Origin: Microcella alkalica
GTDB taxonomy: Bacteria; Actinomycetota; Actinomycetes; Actinomycetales; Microbacteriaceae
NCBI RefSeq assembly: GCF_014595885.1
Contig: NZ_JABUKC010000001.1
Coordinates: forward strand, 1-64,000
Length of the DNA stretch: 64,000 bases
Direction of reading: 5' to 3'
Shown here: positions 1 through 7,618 of the stretch, piece after piece
Position numbering within the stretch: the first letter of the stretch is position 1
Layout of the letters: every line of letters starts with the position of its first letter
Notes under the pieces: generated by a model
Database searches by the model: none
Seen by the model: the letters and a program-made list of their open reading frames with translations, nothing else
What the model was told of the DNA's origin: nothing
Position numbers and translations under genes: made by a program

Positions 1-60
1 ACCGCGACCACCCCCACCATCGACGAGGCGGTGATACTCCCCGAGATCACCGCCGCCTAA
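1..60 (+). CDS. 3' end of an unidentified gene (partial)
   Basis: The first 60 bases read as an open frame of 19 codons ending in TAA (58-60), with codon use like the high-GC host. The gene starts before the window and its product cannot be identified from this tail. The sequence character changes right after this stop codon, so it marks the left edge of a lower-GC segment. Confidence 0.4.
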   Translation, partial: TATTPTIDEAVILPEITAA

Positions 61-61
61 A

Positions 62-1333
62 CTAACGACAGCTGATCATCGCAACGAAGCGAAAGACCAC
101 CACTCAAACGGACGCGGCCGTCCGCGAATTGTTGAGGTTGCAGCTTCGCTCCGTAAGAACGCCCTGACAGGCTTTCAGAAGCAACTTCGTAAGGTGGCGC
201 CGCTCGATGGACCGTTCAGCTTCGAACTTGACTTCGCCAGCGATCCTGATTATCGGCTTCTCCTTCCGAGCCTCGCGATCACCGTTAAGGAAGGCGGGCA
301 ATCTATCCGGCTTGAAGATTCCGGGTCGGGCACGCAAAGCATGGCGATCTTCGCTCTTTACGCATACCTCGCGGAGATCGAAGGAAAGGTCTTCATCCTT
401 GGAATGGAGGAGCCCGAACAAAACCTGCACCCCCAGGCGCAGCGGCAGCTCATGAGCAACCTGGTCGGGATGGGGCTCCAGGTGATCTTCACAACCCACT
501 CCCCAACGATCGTTGATGCCCTGGAGCATGAGCAGGTTATCTTGTGCCGTCGCGCGCAAGGGAAGACCCGGGGGCTGGAGTCTCGGCTGTCTCAAGTAAA
601 GCCCGACTTCTTTAGCAGATCCGGGATCGATCGCGTTTCCTACTACCGATTCCACAGACGCCTAAACTCCGAGTTCCTGTTTGCGGACTTCGTCGTGGTG
701 GTGGAAGGGCCAGCAGATGCAGCGGTCGTCGCGTCGCTCCTTGCCGACGCGGGCGCTGATGTGGCTTCTCTAGGCATCAACATCGTCACGCTCGGCAGCG
801 TGACTTCGATTGGTCATATGTATCATCTGATGAAAGAACTTGAGATTGCGTCCGCATACATCGTGGATAAGGATTACTTTCTTCCCTACAGCAAGGATGA
901 CCGCCAGCGCAGCCTGAATGCATCTGGCTATCCCCAGTATCGAGCCGTAGCGAAGTCTGGAACTCTTCTTTCGACATTGTTTCCGAAAACAGGCGACCAT
1001 TCAAAGTTAGTCCATAGCCTTCACTCAAATCACACGGAAGCAATGAAAATGTTGCGCACTGTTGGCGTATTTTGTTTCCGATACGCACTTGAGATCGACT
1101 TGGTGGCAGCACGGGAAACTCGACAGCGCCTGTTTCAATACATGGCGATACCTCCGGCGGAGCAGACTGAGTTACACCTTCTGACGAAACGCCATACCAA
1201 CAAGGGGCTGAAAAGCATCGATGCAATAGTTGACGCGATTTCTGGTCTGCCGCCAACGTCCCTACCAAATTCCTTTAAAGCAATCCGTAGAGAAATTCCG
1301 ATAATGGCGATCGCCGCAAAAAAGCACCCCTAG
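62..1333 (+). pseudogene. OLD-family ATP-dependent endonuclease, 5'-truncated
   Basis: OLD-family nucleases combine an ABC-type ATPase with a C-terminal TOPRIM nuclease and often act in phage defence. Counting from a GTG at 194 (379 aa), the ABC signature DSGSGTQ is at residues 42-48, Walker B with EEPEQNLHP at about 66-80, the H-loop TTHSP at 100-104, the TOPRIM glutamate in VVVVEGPADA at 171 and the DKD acidic motif at 225-227. Walker A and the first half of the ATPase are absent. The frame is open upstream only to a stop at 32-34 and has no good start or ribosome site, so the gene is very probably a remnant. Base composition is clearly lower than the surroundings (27 of 60 bases are G/C at 841-900), which suggests horizontal acquisition followed by decay. 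A GTG-started shortened product cannot be excluded, but it could not bind ATP normally. Confidence 0.72.
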
Positions 1334-1454
1334 CTTCCTTGGATTCTTGCCCTGGGTTCAACCAGATGCAAGTGGTCCACGGGCGAGCCGCCGGTGTCAG
1401 CCTCGTCAAATTGAACTTCGCTCGGATGGCGCGCGACCCGTAGGCTCGAGCACC

Positions 1455-1994
1455 ATGGCAGCCGGCGCAGTGATGCACACGTTCACGGGGCCGCTCGCCG
1501 ACGTCGACCGGGGCGTGTACGAGGAGCTTTCGCTGCGGGTGGCGCGGCACCCGTCAGAGACCGACTCCTACATGCTCGTGCGCGTGCTGGCGTTCTGCCT
1601 CGAATGGGATGAGGGCGCCCAGTTCAGCGAGGGGGTCTCGGCGGTCGACGAGCCCGCGGTGGTCATCCGCGATCGCACCGGGCGGGTGACGGGCTGGATC
1701 GAGGTCGGCGCACCCGACGCCGACCGGCTGCACCGCGGCAGCAAGCTCGCCGAGCGCACCGCGATCTACACGCACCGCGACCCCGCCAAGGTGCTCGCGC
1801 TGTGGGCGGGCAAGAAGATCCACGAGGCGGAGCGCATCAGCCTGTACAGCTTCGCCCCCGGCTTCATCGACGAGGCCGTGGCGGTGCTCGAGCGCCGCAA
1901 CACGATCACCGTGTCGGTGACCGAGCGGCAGCTGTACCTCGAGCTGAACGGGTCGATGTTCAGCACGGTGGTGCACGAGCATCCGCTCGCGTGA
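1455..1994 (+). CDS. YaeQ family protein
   Basis: The 179-aa product matches the YaeQ family, small proteins with a PD-(D/E)XK nuclease-like fold and no settled function. Characteristic segments are DVDRGVYEELSLRVARHPSE near the N-terminus, YMLVRVLAFCLEWDE, the WIEVGAPD strand and RGSKLAERTAIYTH. The ATG at 1455 is chosen because the family's first strand follows directly and because a TAGGCT -10 box (1441-1446) lies 8 nt upstream, predicting a leaderless mRNA; an in-frame ATG at 1473 is the alternative. It is the first host-like gene after the low-GC remnant, and a GNAT gene follows after 12 nt. Confidence 0.85.
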   Translation: MAAGAVMHTFTGPLADVDRGVYEELSLRVARHPSETDSYMLVRVLAFCLEWDEGAQFSEGVSAVDEPAVVIRDRTGRVTGWIEVGAPDADRLHRGSKLAERTAIYTHRDPAKVLALWAGKKIHEAERISLYSFAPGFIDEAVAVLERRNTITVSVTERQLYLELNGSMFSTVVHEHPLA

Positions 1995-2006
1995 TGGGGT
2001 AGGCGC

Positions 2007-2456
2007 ATGGATGTGCGCGAACTGACCGCCGACGACTGCCACCTCGCGTATCTCGCGATGCGCGAGCTGCGACCGCAGGTCGGCGAGCTCGAGTCGTTCA
2101 TCGCGCGGGTGACGCGGCAGTTCGCGCAGGGGTACCGACTCATCGGCGCGTTCGACGGCTCCGATGGCGGGCAGGAGCACGCGATCTCGGTCGCGGGGTT
2201 CCGCATCGACGAGAAGCTCGCGTGGGGCCGGCACGTCTACATCGACGACCTGTCGACGCTGCCGGAGGGGCGCGGCCGGGGCGGCGCGACGGCGCTGCTG
2301 CGGTGGATCGACGCGCTCGCCGCGGCGGAGGACATCACCGAGGTGCACCTCGACTCCGGCGTGCAGCCCGAGCGGCAGGCGGCGCACGCGCTGTACTTCC
2401 GTGAGGGGCACCGCATCAGCTCGTACCACTTCCAGAAGGCGTTGCCGTCGAGCTGA
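2007..2456 (+). CDS. GNAT family N-acetyltransferase
   Basis: The 149-aa protein has a GNAT fold: VYIDDLSTLPEGRGRGGA carries the beta4 strand and the R-G-x-G-G/A acetyl-CoA pyrophosphate loop, and the C-terminal ALYFREGHRISSYHF is the usual beta5-alpha4 end. The acceptor substrate is not predictable. It starts with ATG 12 nt after the YaeQ gene and is probably co-transcribed with it; a regulator with its own promoter follows. Confidence 0.82.
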   Translation: MDVRELTADDCHLAYLAMRELRPQVGELESFIARVTRQFAQGYRLIGAFDGSDGGQEHAISVAGFRIDEKLAWGRHVYIDDLSTLPEGRGRGGATALLRWIDALAAAEDITEVHLDSGVQPERQAAHALYFREGHRISSYHFQKALPSS

Positions 2457-2465
2457 GCATCCACA

Positions 2466-2492
2466 TGCACTGATAGTGCAGTATTCTGCACT
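2466..2492 (+). promoter_or_regulatory. Palindromic operator over a leaderless -10 box
   Basis: Three alternating half-sites occur in 27 bp: TGCACT (2466-2471), AGTGCAG (2475-2481) and CTGCACT (2486-2492). The last two form a perfect 7-bp inverted repeat around TATT, and the first two form a 6-bp inverted repeat around GAT. TATTCT (2482-2487) is a good -10 hexamer and the ATG follows 7 nt later at 2495, so the operator covers the core promoter of a leaderless transcript. The likeliest ligand is the XRE protein encoded immediately downstream (autoregulation). Confidence 0.7.
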
Positions 2493-2494
2493 GC

Positions 2495-3097
2495 ATGGAG
2501 GACGAGATCACGGGCCTCGCGGTCGCCATCGGCGCGCGCGTGCGCTCAGAGCGCCAGGCGCGGCAGTGGACGCTCGACCAGCTCGCCGAGGCCGCGGGCG
2601 TCAGCCGCCGCATGCTAGTCACCGTCGAGCAGGGCGCCGCGAACCCCAGCCTGGGCACGCTGCTGAAGCTCAGCGAGGCGCTCGGGGTGGCCCTGCCGGT
2701 GCTCGTCGAGCTCCCTGCGCGCGAGTCCGCGACGGTCACGCGCGCTGGCACGGGCACGGTGCTGTGGCGCGGCGACCATGGCGGTCGTGGCACGCTCGTC
2801 GCGAGCGCGACGCTGCCCGACGCCTTCGAGCTGTGGGAGTGGACACTCGAGCCCGGCGACCGCCTCGACTCGGCCGCGCACACTCCCGGCACGCGCGAGC
2901 TGCTGCAGGTGCTCGACGGCGCCGTGATCGTCGAGGTCGACGACGTCGCGCACGAGCTGGCGGCGGGGGATGCGCTGGCCTTCGCCGGCGACGTCGCACA
3001 CGCCTACGCGGCGGCGGGCCGCGATCGCGCGCGCTTCACCCTCGCGGTGTACGAGCCGGCGGCGGGCGGCGTGCGCTCAGCGGGGGTGCACTCGTGA
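2495..3097 (+). CDS. XRE-type HTH regulator with cupin domain
   Basis: This 200-aa transcription factor has an N-terminal XRE/SinR-like helix-turn-helix (about residues 10-65, including WTLDQLAEAAGVSRRMLVTVE and NPSLGTLLKLSEALG) and a C-terminal cupin sensor (about 75-185, with VLDGAVIVEVDDVAHELAAGD). This architecture is common in local repressors of transport or catabolic genes that sense a small molecule. It overlaps the EamA exporter by 4 nt (GTGA) and sits behind a palindromic operator. The inference is a self-regulated two-gene efflux unit; the ligand is unknown. Confidence 0.88.
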   Translation: MEDEITGLAVAIGARVRSERQARQWTLDQLAEAAGVSRRMLVTVEQGAANPSLGTLLKLSEALGVALPVLVELPARESATVTRAGTGTVLWRGDHGGRGTLVASATLPDAFELWEWTLEPGDRLDSAAHTPGTRELLQVLDGAVIVEVDDVAHELAAGDALAFAGDVAHAYAAAGRDRARFTLAVYEPAAGGVRSAGVHS

Positions 3098-4005
3098 GCG
3101 TCGGAGTCAGCCCGCTCACCCGCGTGCCGCCGTGGAGCTACGCCCTGCTCGCCATGCTCTCGGTGCAGCTGGGCTCAGCGCTCTCGGTCGGGCTCATCGA
3201 CGAGGTCGGCGCGGCTGGCACGGCGTGGCTGCGGCTCAGCATGGGCGCGGTGCTCTTCATCGTCATCGCTCGGCCGCGGCTGTCGGCGATCCGTCGCGCC
3301 GACGTCGTGCCGCTGCTCGTGCTCGGCGTCGCGACCGGGCTCATGACCGTGTTCTTCCTCGCGGCGCTCGAGCGCATCCCGCTCGGCACGGCGGTCGCGA
3401 TCGAGTTCCTCGGCCCGCTCACCGTCGCCGCCGCGCGCAGCGGCAGCCGTCGCGCGCTCGTCTGGCCGATCGTCGCGTTCGTCGGCGTCGTGCTGCTGAC
3501 CGAGCCGTGGCTCGGCGAGATCGACCTGCTCGGCGTCGGCTTCGCGGCCATCGCCGCCGTCGGCTGGGGAACGTACATCCTCTACACGCAGCGCATCGGC
3601 GACCGGTTCGACGGCATCCAGGGGCTCGCGCTGACGATTCCGGTGGCGGCGCTCGCCGCGGCGGTCGTCGGCGTTCCGCAGGCGTGGGGCGCCATCGACG
3701 GCCGCGTGCTGCTCATCGCCCTCGGGCTCGCCGTGCTGCTGCCCGTGCTGCCGTTCGCGCTCGAGATGCTCGCCCTGCGGCGCATGACCCACACCGCCTT
3801 CGGCACGCTCATGGCCGTCGAGCCGGCCATCGGCCTGACGCTCGGCCTGCTCGTGCTTGCGCAGTCGCCGTCGCTCGTGCAGGTGGTCGGCATCGCCGTC
3901 GTCGTGCTCGCGGGCGCGGCCGCGCAGCGTGGCGGGCGGCGCGCGGCGGCGGATGCTCGGCGCGAGCCGAGCGACGGGGATCAGCTGCCCGAGCTCATCG
4001 GCTGA
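3094..4005 (+). CDS. EamA/DMT family transporter (RhtA-like exporter)
   Basis: The 303-aa integral membrane protein has about ten hydrophobic segments in two EamA repeats, as in drug/metabolite exporters such as the threonine/homoserine exporter RhtA. Recognisable stretches are AGTAWLRLSMGAVLF, LERIPLGTAVAIEFLGPL and the second-repeat GTLMAVEPAIGLTLGLL. The GTG at 3094 overlaps the stop of the XRE-cupin gene, implying translational coupling and control by that regulator. Its 3' end overlaps the convergent blh gene by 25 bp. The substrate is probably an amino acid or similar metabolite, by family analogy only. Confidence 0.87.
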   Translation: MSVGVSPLTRVPPWSYALLAMLSVQLGSALSVGLIDEVGAAGTAWLRLSMGAVLFIVIARPRLSAIRRADVVPLLVLGVATGLMTVFFLAALERIPLGTAVAIEFLGPLTVAAARSGSRRALVWPIVAFVGVVLLTEPWLGEIDLLGVGFAAIAAVGWGTYILYTQRIGDRFDGIQGLALTIPVAALAAAVVGVPQAWGAIDGRVLLIALGLAVLLPVLPFALEMLALRRMTHTAFGTLMAVEPAIGLTLGLLVLAQSPSLVQVVGIAVVVLAGAAAQRGGRRAAADARREPSDGDQLPELIG

Positions 4006-4982
4006 GCCGCGCCGCCCCGCGCGGTCGCGCTCGCACCCGCTCCGGCTCGCGCGAGCGCCCGGTCGCCGAGCGCGACGAGCACCATGTGCGGCACGGTCAG
4101 CGCGGCCAGCCCGATGAACACGACGCGCAGCAGCTGCTCGTCGAGGGTCGCGGCCGTCGCCGTCGCGGCCACGAACCACGCGGCGACCAGCAGCGGCACG
4201 ATCGTGTACGCGACGACGACGAGTGCGACGACCCGGCGGGGCTGCTCGCGCTCCTCCGCGAAGCCCTCGCGCAGGTGCCGGGCGCTGTGCAGCGTGCAGA
4301 AGTAGACGATGAAGAACACCAGGGGCGGCGTGGTGAGGGCGAGCAGCGCGACGAGGGCCAGCTCGCCGGCCTCGTGCGGGGCGCGTCGAGCGGCGATGAT
4401 CGCGGTGCCGAGCAGCAGGACGAGCAGCGGGATGCCCAGCGCGGCCTGCGCCGCGGCGACCGAGCGGGCGCCCTCGCCGGCGAGGGTCGCGTAGAGGCCG
4501 GCCACGGCATCCGTGTCGCGCAGCGCCGGCAGCGAGAGCATGCCCGCACCGGCGGCGAACCGCAGCACCGCGGGCCCCTCGCGCAGCCAGTCGCCGCCGA
4601 AGTGCGCCGCCGACACCACCAGGAACAGCACGAGCGCCGGCACCGGCGCCACGAGCCACAACCCGACGACCGCCGCCGCGACGCCGGCGTAGACGAGGTT
4701 GAACGCCGCGAACCCGACCGGCCCGCGCCACAGGCCGAGGCGGCGCGCGATGAGCGGGTCGAGGGCTCCGTGCGGCATGCCGAGCACGGCGGCGAGCAGC
4801 GCGATCGCCGCGATCTGCACGACGAGCGGCGGCTCGGGGTCGGCGAGCAGGAACGCGAGCGTCGTCGCGAGGGCGGTGCCGGTGAAGAGCCAGGTCTCGA
4901 GCGGCGGTCGGCGGCGACGGATGCCCGGGGCCGGGCCGCCGAGGCGCGTCGCCGTCGCCGGCGGGGTCGCCGTCGCGGTCAC
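3981..4982 (-). CDS. blh: Brp/Blh family beta-carotene 15,15'-dioxygenase
   Basis: Brp/Blh enzymes are membrane di-iron-like dioxygenases that cleave beta-carotene into two retinals, the chromophore of microbial rhodopsins. The 333-aa protein is strongly hydrophobic and carries the family's conserved histidine motifs in order: GMPHGALD, SAAHFGGDW, CTLHSARHL and LTVPHMVLV. The GTG at 4982 is chosen because it overlaps the TGA of crtY (GTGA, 4 nt), the usual coupled-operon signature. Cyclase and cleavage enzyme in tandem give lycopene to beta-carotene to retinal. No rhodopsin gene is visible nearby. Confidence 0.88.
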   Translation of the reverse strand: MTATATPPATATRLGGPAPGIRRRRPPLETWLFTGTALATTLAFLLADPEPPLVVQIAAIALLAAVLGMPHGALDPLIARRLGLWRGPVGFAAFNLVYAGVAAAVVGLWLVAPVPALVLFLVVSAAHFGGDWLREGPAVLRFAAGAGMLSLPALRDTDAVAGLYATLAGEGARSVAAAQAALGIPLLVLLLGTAIIAARRAPHEAGELALVALLALTTPPLVFFIVYFCTLHSARHLREGFAEEREQPRRVVALVVVAYTIVPLLVAAWFVAATATAATLDEQLLRVVFIGLAALTVPHMVLVALGDRALARAGAGASATARGGAAQPMSSGS

Positions 4983-6271
4983 GACGCGACCTGCTCGAGG
5001 GGCTCCGGCTTGCCGATCGCCGCCGCGCGGGCCGGCCGCGGCCGCCGCGCCCCGAGGCCGACGAGGTCGCCGCGCCGGCGCCCGAGCGGTTCGGCGAGCC
5101 GCCGCGACCGGTCGGGCAGCTGCGCGAGGAACGGCAGCAGCGGCAGGCTCGCGATGATCGCGAGCAGGTCGCTGAGGCGCGCGCGATCGGTCAGGAACCG
5201 CAGCAGCCGCTCGGGCGCGACCCCCCGAGCCATGCGGGCGAAGTACTCGGCCGAGCGCTCCGGGTGCGCGCGCAGGGCCTGCAGGAAGATGCGGTCCATG
5301 TGCCGCCGCACGAACGGCTCGGGCGGGTGGCCGACGGGCGCCTCGCCGCGCGCGAGCCGCGCTGCGCAGTCGTCGGCCCACTGCTGCATGCGCGCGAAGC
5401 CGTAGCCGGTCGCGTCGCGCAGGGCGCCGCCGGCCGCGCCAGCGACGACGAGGCCGGGGATGCGCGGCGCGGGCACGTCGTCGGCGACGCGCCCCATCGG
5501 CAGCACGCCGCCCTCCTCGCGCAGCACGCGCACGCCCGGCTCGCCGAGTCGCACCCCGAGGTCGGCGAGCGCGGCGTCGCGCCCCGCCCGCACCTCAGCG
5601 GCGCGCAGCGGGTGGGGGGCGAAGCGCGTCCACTCGACGAGGGCCGTGGAGTGCGACAGCGGCAGCACGTAGACGAAGCCGAGGCCGGAGGCGTCGGCGC
5701 GCATCCCCGTCATGAGGCCCACCGCATCCGCCCCGATGCCGAGTGCGGCGAGATCGAGGCGACCGCCGTGGTCGACCTCCACGCCCGTGAAGCACTGGAA
5801 CAGCAGCGCCCGCTGCCGCCTGGGCCGCGTGTCGACCACCCAGCGGGCGCGCAGCTCGCCCGCCGACGTCGAGACGACGAGCGCCTCGCCGTCGCGGCGC
5901 ACCGCGCCCGCGGCGACGCCCAGGCGCAGCTCGACGTGCTCGCTCGCGGCGATGCGGGCGCGGCAGTGCGCGTAGTAGTCGGCAGCGCGCACGTAGCGGT
6001 AGGCCACGCCGTCGACGCGGTGCGGATGCGCGGCGCCGGCCTCGGCCTGGTAGACCCAGTCGTTCCAGGCGCGGGCGGTGAGCCCCTCGAGCCCGGCCGG
6101 CTCGTCGCCCCAGAAGCACCACGACCGGTCGTCGTCGTACCGGGTGCGCACGTCGACCGCGATCGCGCGCACGCTCGGCGCCGTCGTGGCGAGTCGCGCC
6201 GCGAGGGCCAGCCCGGCGCAGCCCGCGCCGAGGATCACCACGTCGGCGTCGTACGCGGGGGAGGGCTGCAA
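4979..6271 (-). CDS. crtY: Lycopene beta-cyclase (CrtY type)
   Basis: This 430-aa FAD-dependent cyclase converts linear lycopene to beta-carotene. The N-terminal Rossmann motif is VVILGAGCAGLALAARL; SWCFWGDE, a conserved cyclase signature, and the GLMTGMRAD and ATGYGFARMQQW regions follow. The start is a TTG at 6271 with GGAG 7-10 nt upstream. A TAGCGT -10 box (reverse strand, 6328-6333) predicts a leader of roughly 50 nt. It overlaps blh by 4 nt. Phytoene synthase and desaturase are not in the window, so lycopene must be made by genes elsewhere. Confidence 0.88.
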   Translation of the reverse strand: MQPSPAYDADVVILGAGCAGLALAARLATTAPSVRAIAVDVRTRYDDDRSWCFWGDEPAGLEGLTARAWNDWVYQAEAGAAHPHRVDGVAYRYVRAADYYAHCRARIAASEHVELRLGVAAGAVRRDGEALVVSTSAGELRARWVVDTRPRRQRALLFQCFTGVEVDHGGRLDLAALGIGADAVGLMTGMRADASGLGFVYVLPLSHSTALVEWTRFAPHPLRAAEVRAGRDAALADLGVRLGEPGVRVLREEGGVLPMGRVADDVPAPRIPGLVVAGAAGGALRDATGYGFARMQQWADDCAARLARGEAPVGHPPEPFVRRHMDRIFLQALRAHPERSAEYFARMARGVAPERLLRFLTDRARLSDLLAIIASLPLLPFLAQLPDRSRRLAEPLGRRRGDLVGLGARRPRPARAAAIGKPEPLEQVAS

Positions 6272-6421
6272 TCCGGGCTCCGTCGCTCGAAGAGACGCGG
6301 CGCCGGGGGCCGGGCGCCGCTGGCGCGACGCTAAAGACGCTGGCTGGATGCTCGCCGCGCGTTCGATGACGAACAGCCGATCGTCTGCTCACCGTTCGTC
6401 GGGGGTACCCCGGCCGCCCGC

Positions 6422-6451
6422 TTCACATACCCGGGTGGGGTATGTCAGACT
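6422..6451 (+). promoter_or_regulatory. CsoR-like copper operator inside promoter 1
   Basis: The 17-bp near-palindrome ATACCCGGGTGGGGTAT (6427-6443) has the shape of CsoR-family operators. It fills the spacer between a TTCACA -35 (6422-6427) and a CAGACT -10 (6446-6451), 18 bp apart. The ATG of the HMA protein follows 6 nt after the -10, so the mRNA should be leaderless. The same layout recurs at 6887-6916. No csoR gene is in the window. Confidence 0.75.
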
Positions 6452-6457
6452 GGTCGT

Positions 6458-6805
6458 ATGGAGACCAACGACACCCCTCGACTGAACCTGCTCGGCGACC
6501 AGAGCGCGAGCGCGGGCGGCTGCTGCGGCGGCGGCTCGTGCGGCTGCGGCCACGGCGCCGCCGAGACCGCGAGCGCCCCGGCCTCGAGCGACGCGGCCGC
6601 CACCGAATACCTCGTCACCGGCATGACCTGCGGCCACTGCGTCGCGAGCGTCAAGGAGGAGGTCGGCGCCGTCGCCGGCGTGCGGGCCGTCGACGTCGCG
6701 CTCGTCAAGGGCGGCGCCTCGCGCGTCACCGTCACCGCCGAGGGCCCCATCGACGAGGCCGCGATCCGCGCCGCCGTCGAGGAGGCGGGCTACCAGCTGG
6801 CCTGA
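6458..6805 (+). CDS. Heavy-metal-associated (HMA) domain copper chaperone
   Basis: The 115-aa protein ends in a complete HMA fold (about residues 48-115) with the copper-binding loop GMTCGHCVAS and the typical EEAGYQL terminus, as in CopZ chaperones that deliver Cu(I) to CopA. Ahead of it is an unusual Gly/Cys-rich stretch (GGCCGGGSCGCGHG, about residues 21-34) with four cysteines and a histidine, a possible second metal site, then an Ala/Ser linker. The promoter bears a CsoR-like operator and the next genes encode a copper ATPase, so copper is the likely metal. Confidence 0.85.
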   Translation: METNDTPRLNLLGDQSASAGGCCGGGSCGCGHGAAETASAPASSDAAATEYLVTGMTCGHCVASVKEEVGAVAGVRAVDVALVKGGASRVTVTAEGPIDEAAIRAAVEEAGYQLA

Positions 6806-6809
6806 CGAC

Positions 6810-6873
6810 ACGAGTGCGACCACCGGCCCTCGGGCCGCGCCCGACGGGGCCGCGGACCGGGGGCCGCACTCGT
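6810..6873 (+). terminator. Long imperfect hairpin after the HMA gene
   Basis: Nine-base arms ACGAGTGCG (6810-6818) and CGCACTCGT (6865-6873) are perfect, and pairing continues inward with a few mismatches through a very GC-rich core. The hairpin lies between the HMA stop and the next CsoR-like promoter. It has no T tract, so it is a probable but non-canonical terminator. Confidence 0.5.
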
Positions 6874-6886
6874 TCCGCACGTCCGC

Positions 6887-6916
6887 TTGCGATACCCCCC
6901 TGGGGTATGCGAGACT
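6887..6916 (+). promoter_or_regulatory. CsoR-like copper operator inside promoter 2
   Basis: ATACCCCCCTGGGGTAT (6892-6908) has perfect 7-bp arms and differs from the operator at 6427-6443 at only three central positions. It lies between TTGCGA (6887-6892) and GAGACT (6911-6916), again with an 18-bp spacer. It drives the DUF305-copA unit, here with a leader of about 45 nt and an AGGAGG ribosome site. Confidence 0.75.
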
Positions 6917-6968
6917 CGACGGGTCGGCCCGCCACAACCGCGCCCGTGACCACCTCAGGAGGCTCACC

Positions 6969-7604
6969 ATGACTCGCACGACCACCCGCCGCCGCGCATC
7001 CGTGGCCCTCGCCGGCGTCGCCGCGCTCGCCCTCGCCCTCACCGGCTGCGTCACCGTCAACACCGGCGGCTCGGGCGGCGGCATGGGCGGCATGGGCGAC
7101 GGCATGGACGACCTGCCCGCGGGCGTGAACCGCGCCGACGCGATGTTCGCGATGATGATGATCCCCCACCACGAGCAGGCCGTCGAGATGAGCGAGCTCA
7201 TGCTCGGCCGCGACGACATCGACGCCGAGATCGTCGACCTCGCCGAGCAGATCATCGCCGCGCAGGCCCCCGAGATAGAGCTCATGGAGGGCTGGCTCGA
7301 CGACTGGGGCGTGCCCAGCATGGGCGGCGCCATGGGCGACGGCCACGGGGGTCACGGCGACGGCGGCCCCGGCGGCATGATGAGCGACGACGACCTCGAC
7401 GCGATCGCCGAGGCCCAGGGCGACGAGGCCGAGCTGCTCTACCTCGAGGGCATGATCGAGCACCACGAGGGCGCCATCGACATGGCGCAGGACGTGCTCG
7501 ACGACGGCGAATCGACCGAGGTCGCCGAGCTCGCCGAGACGATCATCACCACGCAGCAGGACGAGATCGACGACATGCGCGACCTCATCGCCGCCCGCAG
7601 CTGA
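6969..7604 (+). CDS. DUF305 copper-associated lipoprotein
   Basis: The 211-aa exported protein has a signal peptide ending in the lipobox ALTGC (Cys about residue 27) and two DUF305 half-motifs, MFAMMMIPHHEQAVEMS and EGMIEHHEGAIDMAQD, whose HH pairs are likely metal ligands. Two Met/His/Gly-rich linkers (GGGMGGMGDGM and MGDGHGGHGDGGPGGMM) add soft-metal binding potential. It follows a CsoR-like operator and precedes copA by 14 nt, so a role in extracytoplasmic copper binding or buffering is inferred. DUF305 has no established enzymatic activity that I can assign here. Confidence 0.85.
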   Translation: MTRTTTRRRASVALAGVAALALALTGCVTVNTGGSGGGMGGMGDGMDDLPAGVNRADAMFAMMMIPHHEQAVEMSELMLGRDDIDAEIVDLAEQIIAAQAPEIELMEGWLDDWGVPSMGGAMGDGHGGHGDGGPGGMMSDDDLDAIAEAQGDEAELLYLEGMIEHHEGAIDMAQDVLDDGESTEVAELAETIITTQQDEIDDMRDLIAARS

Positions 7605-7618
7605 CCGGAGCCCCCAGC

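Noticed and set aside
1352-1376. A tRNA T-arm-like stretch (CTGGGTTCAACCAG) near the right edge of the low-GC remnant, possibly an attachment site.
   Set aside because: The stem is too short, the expected C after the loop is missing, and no acceptor or anticodon arm could be found on either side; no matching direct repeat lies at the left edge.
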